A stretch of DNA of 64,000 nucleotides, taken from the NCBI GenBank assembly GCA_049965615.1, contig JBMFWD010000007.1, forward strand, positions 25,777 to 89,776. Reading direction: 5' to 3'. The DNA comes from Acidobacterium sp049965615 (GTDB lineage Bacteria > Acidobacteriota > Terriglobia > Terriglobales > Acidobacteriaceae). The translations under genes and the position numbers were made by a program. The notes under the pieces are model-generated. The model was not told the origin of the DNA. It was given only the letters and a program-made list of their open reading frames with translations, and ran no database searches. The first letter of the stretch is position 1, and each line of letters opens with the position of its first letter. Shown piece by piece: positions 35,063 through 44,300 of the stretch.

Positions 35063-37267
35063 ATGAATCTCCGCTTCCCATCGCGCTTTCTCGCAGCCAC
35101 TGCATGCCTCCTTGCGCTGGCCGGATGCGGAGGAGTCACCTACAAAACCCACAATCCCTCCGCCACCTTTGTCGTCAGCGCCTCGGCCTCCGATGTCAAC
35201 ACCAACGGTCAGGTCTCGCTCTACTCGCTCTTCCCCAACGGCAACGCCGCCCCCGTTCAATGGTCCATCGAAAGCGCCAACAATGCCGAATCCCTCGGTC
35301 AGGGCCGGGTCGATGCTACCGGCATATACACCCCGCCCAACGCGCTCTCGCAGGACATTGTCACCGTCAGCATACGCGCTCAGCTCGTCAATCAGCCCAA
35401 TGACGAAACCACGCTCACCCTCCAGGTCCATCCCGGCTTCGTCCAGCCACTCCTGCCGGAAGTCGCAACCCTTGCCCTCGGCAAATCCCTCCAGGCCCGC
35501 GCCCAGATCTCCGAGGTAGGCGCAGGCAGCGTCACCTGGTCGCTCTCCTCCAACTCCGCCGGAACAGGCTCCAGCAGCGGCCTCGGAACCCTCACCGGCG
35601 ACTCCTGCCAACACTTCCGCCAGCAGTACACCACCTGCTCGGTCACCTACACCGCACCGCAACAGCTCCCCGCCGGCAGCACAGTCTACCTCATCGCCGC
35701 CGCCAACGGCACCCAGACCATCGCCTCCAGCAAAATCCTCCTCGACAACCGGGGCATTACCAGCACTCCCGCGCCCAATCAGGCCGCGCAAAGCGAAAAT
35801 GCCCTCCTCGGCAGCTCCGGCGGCAACAACAACGACTACGATACCTACACCACACCCTCCGGCCAGTCCTACATCGCAGACTGCTGCGGCGGAACCCTCG
35901 GCGCCCTCGTGCAGGATGCCGCCGGCAACCAGTACATCCTCAGCAACAACCACGTCCTCGCCGAATCCGATCAGGCCCACTCCGGAGACACCATCGTCCA
36001 GCCCGGGCTCATGGATGGAGCCTGCCGCCCGCTCTCCGATCCGAAATCCACCGTCCATCCCATCGGCTCGCTCAAGGCCTGGGCGCCCATCAACTCCCGC
36101 CAGACCAACGTGGACGCCGCACTCGCATCCGTCAATCCCGGCGCCGTCAATCCCTCCGGAGCCATCCTCGAACTAGGCCCGCTCCAGAACGGAACACTCT
36201 CCGCCGCACCGCCCGTCGCCGGAACCGGAGAAACCCTCCCACCCGGCAACCTCTCCTTCCCCGTCGTCAAAAGCGGACGCACCACCGGACTCACCTGCTC
36301 CCACATCGGCGCCATCAACCTCACCGTAAAGGTCAACTACTACAAGGACTGCGCAGAAACCCAGCCCTACACCACCAGGATCTTCCACCATCAAATCGCC
36401 ATCGAGGGCGCTCATTTCACTGACAGCGGCGACTCCGGCGCGCTCGTCCTCGACGCTCGCAACGCAAAAGCCATCGGCCTCTACTTCGCCGGAGGAACCA
36501 ATGGCGACGGCGAAGCTCTCAGCCTCGTCAATCCCATCCGCGATGTCCTGGGCGAACTCGGCGCCGCCATCGGCAGCCCCCTGCGCATCGTCGGCACAAA
36601 AACTCCCCACCCCATCGCCTGCATGGACTACGACCCGCCCGGCAGCCGCCCGGCTCGCGCCATTCCGGAAATCTGGCGAAAGCGCGTCGCCACCGCCCTC
36701 CAATCCGAGGACTATCGACAGTTCGTCGCAGCAACCCCACCGGGCGCAATCCTCGGCACCGCGCCCGGTGCCAGCCTCGACAACCCTGGCCACGCCGCCC
36801 TCATCGTGTACGTCGACGCGTCTCACACAAACCTGCCCGTCCCCGCCACCATCGATGGCCTCCGCACGCAGGTGATCCCCACCACCCCGGCAGCAGTCTC
36901 CGCCGGAACCGCCCCGTCGCGACCGGCAGCGCCCCTCGGCATCAACCTGCCCGCCGCAGTCATCCGCCGCGCCCAGCGAGTCGCCGCACTCCACACTGCC
37001 CAGATCATGCAAGATCCCGCCATACTCGGCGTAGGCGTCACCACCAGCCTCGACCGACCCACCGAACCGGCCATCCTCATCCTTGTCGAACTCGGTCAGG
37101 TTCCACGCACCATGCCTGCCACCATCGACGGCATCCGCATCCGCTACATCAACCTGCAGCGCTTCCACGTAACCCGCTCACAAGGCGAGCTCCGCCCCCA
37201 ACCCTCAAGCTGTGCACTGCGCCAGGAAATGAGCCGGAAGCTTCCCCAGTCCGGTATTCGCTTCTAA
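35063..37267 (+). CDS. Lipoprotein with Nal1-like trypsin-fold serine protease domain
   Basis: 734 residues. A lipoprotein signal peptide ends in the lipobox L-A-G-C22. Residues ~30-240 form Ig-like beta domains. A chymotrypsin-fold domain follows with a visible triad: His297 in LSNNHVLAES, Asp351 in TNVDAALA and Ser458 in SGDSGALV. This spacing and the SNNHVLA motif match the Nal1-like putative serine proteases. The C-terminus holds two similar ~45-residue repeats (about 561-605 and 652-697), each ending PATIDGxR. It is likely anchored in the outer membrane or periplasm. The substrate is unknown. An ABC exporter pair lies just upstream. Confidence 0.8.
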   Translation: MNLRFPSRFLAATACLLALAGCGGVTYKTHNPSATFVVSASASDVNTNGQVSLYSLFPNGNAAPVQWSIESANNAESLGQGRVDATGIYTPPNALSQDIVTVSIRAQLVNQPNDETTLTLQVHPGFVQPLLPEVATLALGKSLQARAQISEVGAGSVTWSLSSNSAGTGSSSGLGTLTGDSCQHFRQQYTTCSVTYTAPQQLPAGSTVYLIAAANGTQTIASSKILLDNRGITSTPAPNQAAQSENALLGSSGGNNNDYDTYTTPSGQSYIADCCGGTLGALVQDAAGNQYILSNNHVLAESDQAHSGDTIVQPGLMDGACRPLSDPKSTVHPIGSLKAWAPINSRQTNVDAALASVNPGAVNPSGAILELGPLQNGTLSAAPPVAGTGETLPPGNLSFPVVKSGRTTGLTCSHIGAINLTVKVNYYKDCAETQPYTTRIFHHQIAIEGAHFTDSGDSGALVLDARNAKAIGLYFAGGTNGDGEALSLVNPIRDVLGELGAAIGSPLRIVGTKTPHPIACMDYDPPGSRPARAIPEIWRKRVATALQSEDYRQFVAATPPGAILGTAPGASLDNPGHAALIVYVDASHTNLPVPATIDGLRTQVIPTTPAAVSAGTAPSRPAAPLGINLPAAVIRRAQRVAALHTAQIMQDPAILGVGVTTSLDRPTEPAILILVELGQVPRTMPATIDGIRIRYINLQRFHVTRSQGELRPQPSSCALRQEMSRKLPQSGIRF

Positions 37268-37273
37268 CAGGCT

Positions 37274-39178
37274 CTAGATCACAACCTCGGATGCAGCCTC
37301 TGCCCGCACACCATTCGCAGGAAAGAAAACCCTAAACACCGTCCCCGTACTGCCACCCTGCCCTGCAGCCCGACTGCGCACCGCAATTTTTGCCTGGTGC
37401 TTGCGCAGAATCTGAGCGCTCACCCACAACCCCAGTCCGGTTCCCGTCGCTTCCTTCGTCGTATAAAACGGCTCAAAAATATGCGGCAGCGTCTCTGAGG
37501 GAATCCCGCAGCCCGTGTCCGCAATCGTCACCAGAACACCCTCCTGCTCAGGCTCTTTCGCATCGCAGAACCTCCGAATCCGAATCGTAAACTGACCGCC
37601 ATTCGGCATCATCGAATCCACTGCATTCGAAATCAGATTCGTGAACAGTTGCCGTATCTCCCCGGAGAAGCAGAACAGGCTCGCGTCGGCATCGTACTCC
37701 CGCACCACCTTGATCTGCATCGCAACCAGCCGCCCCTGGTGCAGCGCCAGCACCGAATCCATCAGCTCGCCCAGCTTCGCCACGCTCGGCAGCGTCGACT
37801 GCCGGTAAAAGCGCAGCGTCTGCTGCGTAATCTCGGAGACCCGCCCCAGCTCATGCTGTGCCATCTCCACATATTGAGCGGATTCAGCATCCAGATCCGC
37901 CTGCTGTATCAGGTACAGCAGATTCGTCACCGCCTCCAGGGGATTATTAATCTCGTGCGCAATCGAAGCCGCCAGACGTCCCGCCGCCGCCAGCTTCTCC
38001 GTCTTCCGCAACGCTTCCTCTGACTGCTTGCGCCCGGTCGCATCCACCAACACCGCGCCTACCCACCGAATCGGCTCATCCTCTGTCCCAATCGGATACA
38101 AATTCACAATCCACGTCTTGCGATGCGACGCACCCCGCCCGGCATTTTCCGGCTCGCCCGCGTCCACCTCCAGCTCAAGATCCCGAACCGGCTCGCCACC
38201 CTCCAGCACCCGCTCCAGCCCAATATCCAGCCGCTTGCCCGCCAGGCCCGGAAATACCTCCGCTACCAGCTTCCCCGTGTACCGGCTCACCGCCAGTCCA
38301 TTCATCTTGGCGAGGAACGTATTCACCCGCACCACCCGGTGACGCCGGTCAAAGAATGCAAAGCCGATCGGCGCATTCGCCAAGATCGAATCCAGCAGCG
38401 CCAGCGTCTCCCGCGACTGCGCACGCTGCTCCTGGATCGTCATGATCAGCCGGTTGAAGGCTTGCGTCAGTTCGCCCACCTCGTTGTCCGTCTGCATCGC
38501 CATCGGCAGCGCCGTCTTGTCCTCGGGATTACGGATCAGCTGCCGCGTCGACTTCAGCAGCAGCGCCAGCGGCCGCGCTATGTTGTTCGCCAACAGACCA
38601 GCCAGCCACGTACACCCAGCCAGTGCAATAATCGCCGCGAACAAGGTAATCCGCAGCGTCTGGTGCAACTCCCGCAAATCCGCCTTCGTGGAAGGCAGCA
38701 CAATCACGTAACCATAAATCCGGTCGTGAACCCGCATCGCGGCAATCGCTGCGTTGGCCTTTCCACGCTTATTGATGCTCAGCAGCGCCTGCTGTGCCGA
38801 CGCCGCCTGTGCCAGGCTCAGAGTGGGAAATGAAACGTTCTCCGCCGCGCTCATCGCCAGCACTTTCCCGTTCGGATCAAGAATCTCAATGCCCTTGATG
38901 CCCGGATCGTGCCGGGCTCCCGCCAGCACTCCGGCCAGCGCGGAACTGTCACCGTCGTGCAGCGCAGCCGCTCCCTCCGCGGCGGAAAGACTCGCCTCGT
39001 ACAAGGCCCTCCGGCCCGTCCGCACCAGCAACTCTGACCGCTCGGCACGCAGCAGCAGCAGCACAAACACGCCCAGCACAATCAGCTCCAGCATCAACAG
39101 CCCGGCAACCAGCTGGCCACGCACGGAGCGCGGCCAGGGCCACCGAAACCAGGATGCGAAACGCCTCTCGCTGCTCAT
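37274..39178 (-). CDS. Membrane sensor histidine kinase (HAMP-PAS-HisKA-HATPase)
   Basis: About 634 residues. An N-terminal helix (QLVAGLLMLELIVLGVFVLL), a periplasmic sensor of ~130 residues and a second helix (LFAAIIALAGCTWLAGLLA) are followed by HAMP (NNIARPLALL), PAS (NAPIGFAFFDRRH), a HisKA box with the phospho-His in ASIAHEINNPLEA, and HATPase boxes SNAVDSMM, DTGCGIP and GTGLGLWV. It phosphorylates itself on sensing an unknown signal. It has no adjacent response regulator. The ATG at 39178 lies 2 bp after the ypdA stop, with ypdA's last codons providing AAGGAG. An ATG at 39193 is also possible. Confidence 0.9.
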   Translation of the reverse strand: MSSERRFASWFRWPWPRSVRGQLVAGLLMLELIVLGVFVLLLLRAERSELLVRTGRRALYEASLSAAEGAAALHDGDSSALAGVLAGARHDPGIKGIEILDPNGKVLAMSAAENVSFPTLSLAQAASAQQALLSINKRGKANAAIAAMRVHDRIYGYVIVLPSTKADLRELHQTLRITLFAAIIALAGCTWLAGLLANNIARPLALLLKSTRQLIRNPEDKTALPMAMQTDNEVGELTQAFNRLIMTIQEQRAQSRETLALLDSILANAPIGFAFFDRRHRVVRVNTFLAKMNGLAVSRYTGKLVAEVFPGLAGKRLDIGLERVLEGGEPVRDLELEVDAGEPENAGRGASHRKTWIVNLYPIGTEDEPIRWVGAVLVDATGRKQSEEALRKTEKLAAAGRLAASIAHEINNPLEAVTNLLYLIQQADLDAESAQYVEMAQHELGRVSEITQQTLRFYRQSTLPSVAKLGELMDSVLALHQGRLVAMQIKVVREYDADASLFCFSGEIRQLFTNLISNAVDSMMPNGGQFTIRIRRFCDAKEPEQEGVLVTIADTGCGIPSETLPHIFEPFYTTKEATGTGLGLWVSAQILRKHQAKIAVRSRAAGQGGSTGTVFRVFFPANGVRAEAASEVVI

Positions 39179-39179
39179 C

Positions 39180-40202
39180 TCACTCCTTGCCACCTGCCGC
39201 TACCGCCACCCCAAGCTTTTGTCGAATCCCGCCCGCAATCTGCTGGCCATGGAAACGACCGTTCTCAATAAAAATCTCGTTCGTCCGCGCGCCCGCCACA
39301 ATCACGCCCGCCAGGTAAATCCCGGGCACATTGCTCTCCAGAGTCTCTGCATCGTATACAGGCGTGTGATCCTTACCTTCCAGGTGCACTCCCAGCGCCT
39401 CAAGGAACGAGAAGTCCGGCCGATACCCCGTCATCGCAAACACAAAATCGTTGGCGATCGTCTTCACCCCCGCAGGCGTCTCCAGCGTTACGCTGTCCAG
39501 TCCCACCTCCGTCACCCGGCTCGAAAAATGCGCCGCAATCTCCCCATTTTTAATGCGGTTTTCTATATCCGGCTTGATCCAGTACTTCACATGCCGGTGC
39601 AGCTCCGCCTCGCGGTGCACCAGGGTCACCCGCGCACCATGCCGCCATAGCTCCAGTGCCGCAATCGCCGCGGAATTCTTCCCGCCCACCACCACCACAT
39701 CCTGGTCGTAATAAGGGTGAGGATCCGTGTAGTAGTGCATCACCTTCGGCAGCTCTTCACCCGCAACCTTCAGCAGGTTCGGAATATCGTAGTACCCCGT
39801 CGCCACAATCAGCTTCTTCGCCGAATAGGTCTTCTCGCGATCAAATCGATCCGCCGTCCGCACTCGAAAATCGCCGTCCCTGCCTTCCACTCCGGCAATC
39901 GTCTCGTACTGCCGCACGTCCAGTTGGTAGCGCATCGCCACCTTCCGGTAGTACTCCAGCGCCTCGTTCCGGTTTGGCTTCGCATGCGGACTCGGGAAAG
40001 GTATGTTCCCAATCTCCAGCAACTCCGACGTCGTAAAAAACGTCATGTGCGACGGGTAGTGGAACAACGAGTTGCAAAGACAGCCCTTGTCCACTACTAT
40101 CACCCGGTAACCGGCCTCCTGCACGTCAATCGCACAAGCCAGCCCCGTCGGCCCGGCGCCAATCACCAAAACATCCGCTTCGAGCGATCTTCCACCTTGC
40201 AT
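39180..40202 (-). CDS. ypdA: YpdA family bacillithiol disulfide reductase (Bdr)
   Basis: 340 residues of a two-dinucleotide-fold flavoprotein. It has the FAD motif VIGAGPTGLACAID, the YpdA-specific segment DKGCLCNSLFHYPSHMTFF and the NADPH motif VVVGGKNSAAIAALELW. MTGYRPDF precedes the C-terminal FAD segment. YpdA enzymes reduce bacillithiol disulfide with NADPH, so the host probably uses bacillithiol. The gene runs directly into a histidine kinase gene, with 1 bp between the stop and the next ATG, so the two are likely cotranscribed and translationally coupled. Confidence 0.9.
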   Translation of the reverse strand: MQGGRSLEADVLVIGAGPTGLACAIDVQEAGYRVIVVDKGCLCNSLFHYPSHMTFFTTSELLEIGNIPFPSPHAKPNRNEALEYYRKVAMRYQLDVRQYETIAGVEGRDGDFRVRTADRFDREKTYSAKKLIVATGYYDIPNLLKVAGEELPKVMHYYTDPHPYYDQDVVVVGGKNSAAIAALELWRHGARVTLVHREAELHRHVKYWIKPDIENRIKNGEIAAHFSSRVTEVGLDSVTLETPAGVKTIANDFVFAMTGYRPDFSFLEALGVHLEGKDHTPVYDAETLESNVPGIYLAGVIVAGARTNEIFIENGRFHGQQIAGGIRQKLGVAVAAGGKE

Positions 40203-40293
40203 ACCAGTAGCTTAGCCGATTCACGCAAGCCCTTCCCCTCAGAAATCTCCACGCACACCGCCACAGCCCCTGGCCACCGGCAAATCTTCCCCG

Positions 40294-40332
40294 AAAAAAA
40301 ACCAAGGCCGCACCCCATCGGGCACGGCCTTG
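40294..40332 (-). terminator. Rho-independent terminator after the 40368-41159 gene
   Basis: Read on the minus strand, a CAAGGCCG / CGGCCTTG stem with a G/C-rich inner arm (TGCCC / GGGGTG) is followed by a run of T residues (the A run at 40294-40300). It ends the small outer-membrane protein transcript ahead of ypdA. Confidence 0.8.
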
Positions 40333-40367
40333 AGTCACAATCCTCTGCGGATTCGCTGGGTCTGTCG

Positions 40368-41159
40368 CTACTCTCTGCCACCCAGCAGACGATAATCCCG
40401 GCGATGGTGGAAGCGATACACAATATCGATCTGCCAGCCCTTGTTGTACTGCTGCTCCCCGCCGAAAGTGGTCAATAGAAAGTCCGGCGTCAGCCGAACC
40501 GCCAGCCCGGGGCTCACGTTGTAGTCCACAGACGCTCCTGCATCCATCGTGGGAGCCCATTCGTCCTTGTACAGGCCCACCGTCTCCGGAGGAAGCCCGT
40601 TCAGGTTGTCGCTGAACTTGCCCTCGCTCACGCCGCCCATCACCTGCGCCGTCCAGCCCCAGTGCTGTCCGCGGTAAAACCGGAACACCGGCCCGCCCAG
40701 ATACACATACTGCGCAATATTCGGCTCATAGGCCTGATTGATCGGGTGCGTATTCGTGAAGGCCTTGCCATAGTACCCGCGAATCTGGCCCATCACGCCC
40801 CAGTTGCTGCTCCCCAGGTAATCCGTAAAGCCGAGGTTCCACTCTGCTTCCTGGTTGTGCTGCAGCGTCGAGCCGGGACGGAAGCGCAGATACCCGCCGC
40901 CACCAAAAATCTCGTACTTGTAATTGTAGGTCTGCGCGATAATCTGCCGAATCCGGGCCCGTCGCCGAGCCTCAAGGCGCTTCTGCGCCTCCAACAGAAC
41001 CTGCGCCCGCTCCTGCGTGGATTGCTTCGAGAACTGCTCATACTGCTGCTGGGAATTGGACTCCGGCAACTGCTGCTGCGCGTAGCTCACCGCGGGAAAT
41101 ACCAGAGCCAATGCCAGAACCGGACACGCTACGTATCCGAAAAACTTGCGAAACCACAT
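40368..41159 (-). CDS. Secreted/outer-membrane beta-barrel-like protein, hypothetical
   Basis: 263 residues. A signal peptide (FFGYVACPVLALALVFPAVSYAQ) is followed by a Gln-rich and then Arg-rich helical segment (about 28-75, LEARRRARIRQIIAQ). The rest (about 80-263) has alternating Gly/aromatic strands such as YEIFGGGGYLRFRPG and WGVMGQIRGYYGKAF, like a small outer-membrane barrel ending in a basic, non-canonical C-terminus. I cannot name a family with certainty. It has its own terminator and lies between ypdA and the TonB-dependent receptor, all on the minus strand. Confidence 0.7.
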   Translation of the reverse strand: MWFRKFFGYVACPVLALALVFPAVSYAQQQLPESNSQQQYEQFSKQSTQERAQVLLEAQKRLEARRRARIRQIIAQTYNYKYEIFGGGGYLRFRPGSTLQHNQEAEWNLGFTDYLGSSNWGVMGQIRGYYGKAFTNTHPINQAYEPNIAQYVYLGGPVFRFYRGQHWGWTAQVMGGVSEGKFSDNLNGLPPETVGLYKDEWAPTMDAGASVDYNVSPGLAVRLTPDFLLTTFGGEQQYNKGWQIDIVYRFHHRRDYRLLGGRE

Positions 41160-41334
41160 GAATCCGTAAGCCCTCCACGACTCACTGTCACCGAGGGACA
41201 GAAAAGCCAGAATTTGCCTGTTTCACCATTAAATCAGATTTCCTCACCCCGTACGCCACTCCACGAGATCCAACCCGCCTTTTCGCCATTCCCCTGTCAA
41301 AACACCCTAAAATACCCACCCTCGCACCCATCAA

Positions 41335-41367
41335 AATGAAAAGCGCCGGGGATTTCTCCCCGGCGCT
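41335..41367 (-). terminator. Rho-independent terminator after the TonB-dependent receptor
   Basis: Read on the minus strand, an 11-bp stem (AGCGCCGGGGA / TCCCCGGCGCT) with a 4-base loop is followed by TTTTCATTTTG. It lies directly after the receptor stop codon at 41390. Confidence 0.85.
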
Positions 41368-41389
41368 CCTCAGGTTATCCCGGCCTGCG

Positions 41390-44300
41390 TTAGAAGCCGT
41401 ACCGCAGCGCAAACTGCATCACCCTGGGTGACGTCAGCAACGCGCTTGCAACACCAAGGTTGCCGGCCGTCAGCTGATTGCCAATCGAGGCAGGGTCAAA
41501 ACGAACCGTATTGGTCACGTTGTATACCTCCCACGAAAACAGCAGATTGCCGTAGGGCAGCTTCCACGTCTTGTCCAGTCCGCTGTCGATATTGAAGTAA
41601 CCATCGCCGCGGAACCGGTTGCGCTCGCCCGCCTCGCCGGGGTACGGAATACGAATCGGACCACCCGTATTCACCCCCGCATTAATCGCCGAAGCATCGG
41701 CAAAAAACTGCGGCGAGCCATTGTTGTCAAAGTGACGCTTCATCTGCACCTTGCCCGTCACGACGCCATAGCCTTCCTGCTGCCAGTTCGTCGTCCAGCC
41801 CGGTTCAAACAGCGTGAAAGGCAACCCGCTGCTCACGCGCGCAATACCCGAAAGCTGCCAGCCGCCAACAAAAATATTCGCAAGCCGGTGCCCAGTCGCA
41901 AAGTACTGGCGACCCGCGCCAAACGGCAGTTGGTACACAAACTGGCCGGTCAGCAGATGACGCGTGTCAAAATCCGAAGACGCGCGGTTGTACTGCGGAT
42001 TCCACGTGTCTTCAATCGAGCTGAAGGACCCATTCGGGTTGCTGAACTCCGTGTTCCGTTCTGCGTCCGACCCCTCGTCAATCGAGTGCGAGTACGTATA
42101 GCTGACTGCAAACTCCAGCCCCCTGCCAGCCGGATGCTTCAGCGTGACCTGCCCGGCATTGTAGTAGCTCATACCCATCGCAGACAGCGCATACAGCGAA
42201 GAGAACTGCCCCTGCCAGAAGTGCGGCTGCCAATTAGACGGCACGGGATAAACCTCGAAAAAGTCGATATCGGCCAGCGCAGTAGTGGCTCCCAGGTTGG
42301 CCCGATAAGGCGCCCATTCATTTGTATAAATAGCCTGGGTCGCACTTTCACCCGGATAGTCATAGTTCGCCATGAACGGAAAGACGTCTTCGAAGTATTT
42401 GATCGGACTTACCTGCGCATCGGGGTTGCCGCCGTTCGCGTCCACGTCCTTGGAAAGCTGAGCGCCAGCGTGGAAATAATCGCCGCCTCCGTTTGTGTCC
42501 ACGAAATCCACAGGTTCCGCCAGATCCAACGCCTGAAGCAGATGCCGCCCCAGCGTGCCCACATAAGAGACTTCCAGCGAGAAGTTGTGGCCCAGTTGCC
42601 GCTCGAATGACGCGTCAAACGATTCCGTGTAAGGAGTCTTCATCTGGCTGTCCAGACCCCAGGTAATCGCAAAGTTCGTCGGATCAGGCTCGAACGGGAA
42701 AGTGGCCGTCGCCGGCGGCGTCCCATTGTTGAACGGGAGCGTGTGCCGTCCCGTATAGCGCGGAGCGGTATCCGTCGTGTACTGCCCAGCCGGATTCGAA
42801 ACCGCGCTGCTCACCCCGTACGATCCGTTCGCGTCGAACGTGTTTACCAGCGCCTCGCCAAAGTGGTCGTAGTAAATGCCAAACCCGGCGCGAATCGAAG
42901 TCTTGCTGCCCAGCGCGTACGCAATCGATACACGCGGTGCAAAATCGTTCTTCCGCATCGGATAGTATCCCGGCTTGCCATAGTAAGGTCCGGTCGGAGC
43001 AAACTGCAGGTTCGGCTCATAAATCCGCCCCGCCAGCGCTTCTGACTCACGCTTCAGGAACCACGTATGCGTGTCGATCGTCGGTGCCACTTCCTGTCCG
43101 CTCGTCTCCCATGGCGTTCCCAGCAGCGTATGCCGAATGCCAAAGATAATCGTCAGGGCAGCCGTCGGCCTCCACGTATCCTGCAGATAATACTCCAGCT
43201 CCTGCGAACGATAATGCCGGTTAATAAACGCGCCGTCCGGCAGCAGCGTCCCGCTCGTCGGGCTGGTGATCTGGTAGTTGTAGACGTTATCCACTTCAGG
43301 AACCGTTCCCACCAGGTTCGCAAACGCAATCTGGTAAGAGTTCCCAAAGCCCTGATCGTAGGTCGGCTGCCCGATCGTTGCCGGGTCAGGCGGGTTACCG
43401 CCCAGCCAGTATGGATTGCTCGTCGCCCCCTGGAATGAATTGATATTGGACGACCGGTTCTGCGTAATAAAACGGTAGTTCACGCCGAACTGGAAGTCAT
43501 TCTTTCCATGGTTCCAGTTCAGGTTGTCCACCACGTTATGCACTGGAACCGACAAAATCGTAGTGCGCGTTTCCGCCGTCGCCGTATCCAGAAAACGGAA
43601 GTCTACGTAGTCCCCCGCGCCCACGCCGCGAGTGCTATTCCCCTGGCGAATGTAGCCATACCGGACATCGTTCACCATATTGGGCGAAATCACCCAGGTG
43701 TCTCCCGCGATGATGCCCTTCGTGTTGTCCTCGAAAATGCTCGACGGACCCTGCCCCGGAAACTGCTCCGGATTCTGCGTCGTGTCCTTCTGCAACTGAG
43801 CGCGAATGAAAAGGTGCTGCGAATCGTTCGGCGTCCAGTCCAGCTTCACAATCGAAGTGTTTTCCGTATGCGGATTCGGCGAAGCAAACGAGAACGACGC
43901 TTCGTTCAATCCGTCACCCGTCAACAGGCCATTCGGCAACGGAACCGAATTAAAGTACTGGAGCGCTGCAGGATCAGGACCAGGCCCGTAAGGATAGGAA
44001 GACGTGTTGCACACCTGGCAACCCGCGTCCAGGGCCGCCACTTGGCTCGGGTCCAGCGTGACGTTTTGAATCCCGTTGGCCGTGTCACCCTGATAAGTCA
44101 GGTAGCCCTGACGATAAAGCTTGGTCGGAACCGTCCGAACCTGCTGCGAGTCTTCCGCCTGCCGCTTCCCTTCGTAGTTCGCAAAGAAATACAGCTTGTT
44201 CTTCTTGATCGGGCCACCCACATCCACGCCGAAAATGTTGCGAATCAGCTTGCCCGGAATATTCGACCGGCCGCTCTCCAGTTCCGCCTGCTTGTTGAAC

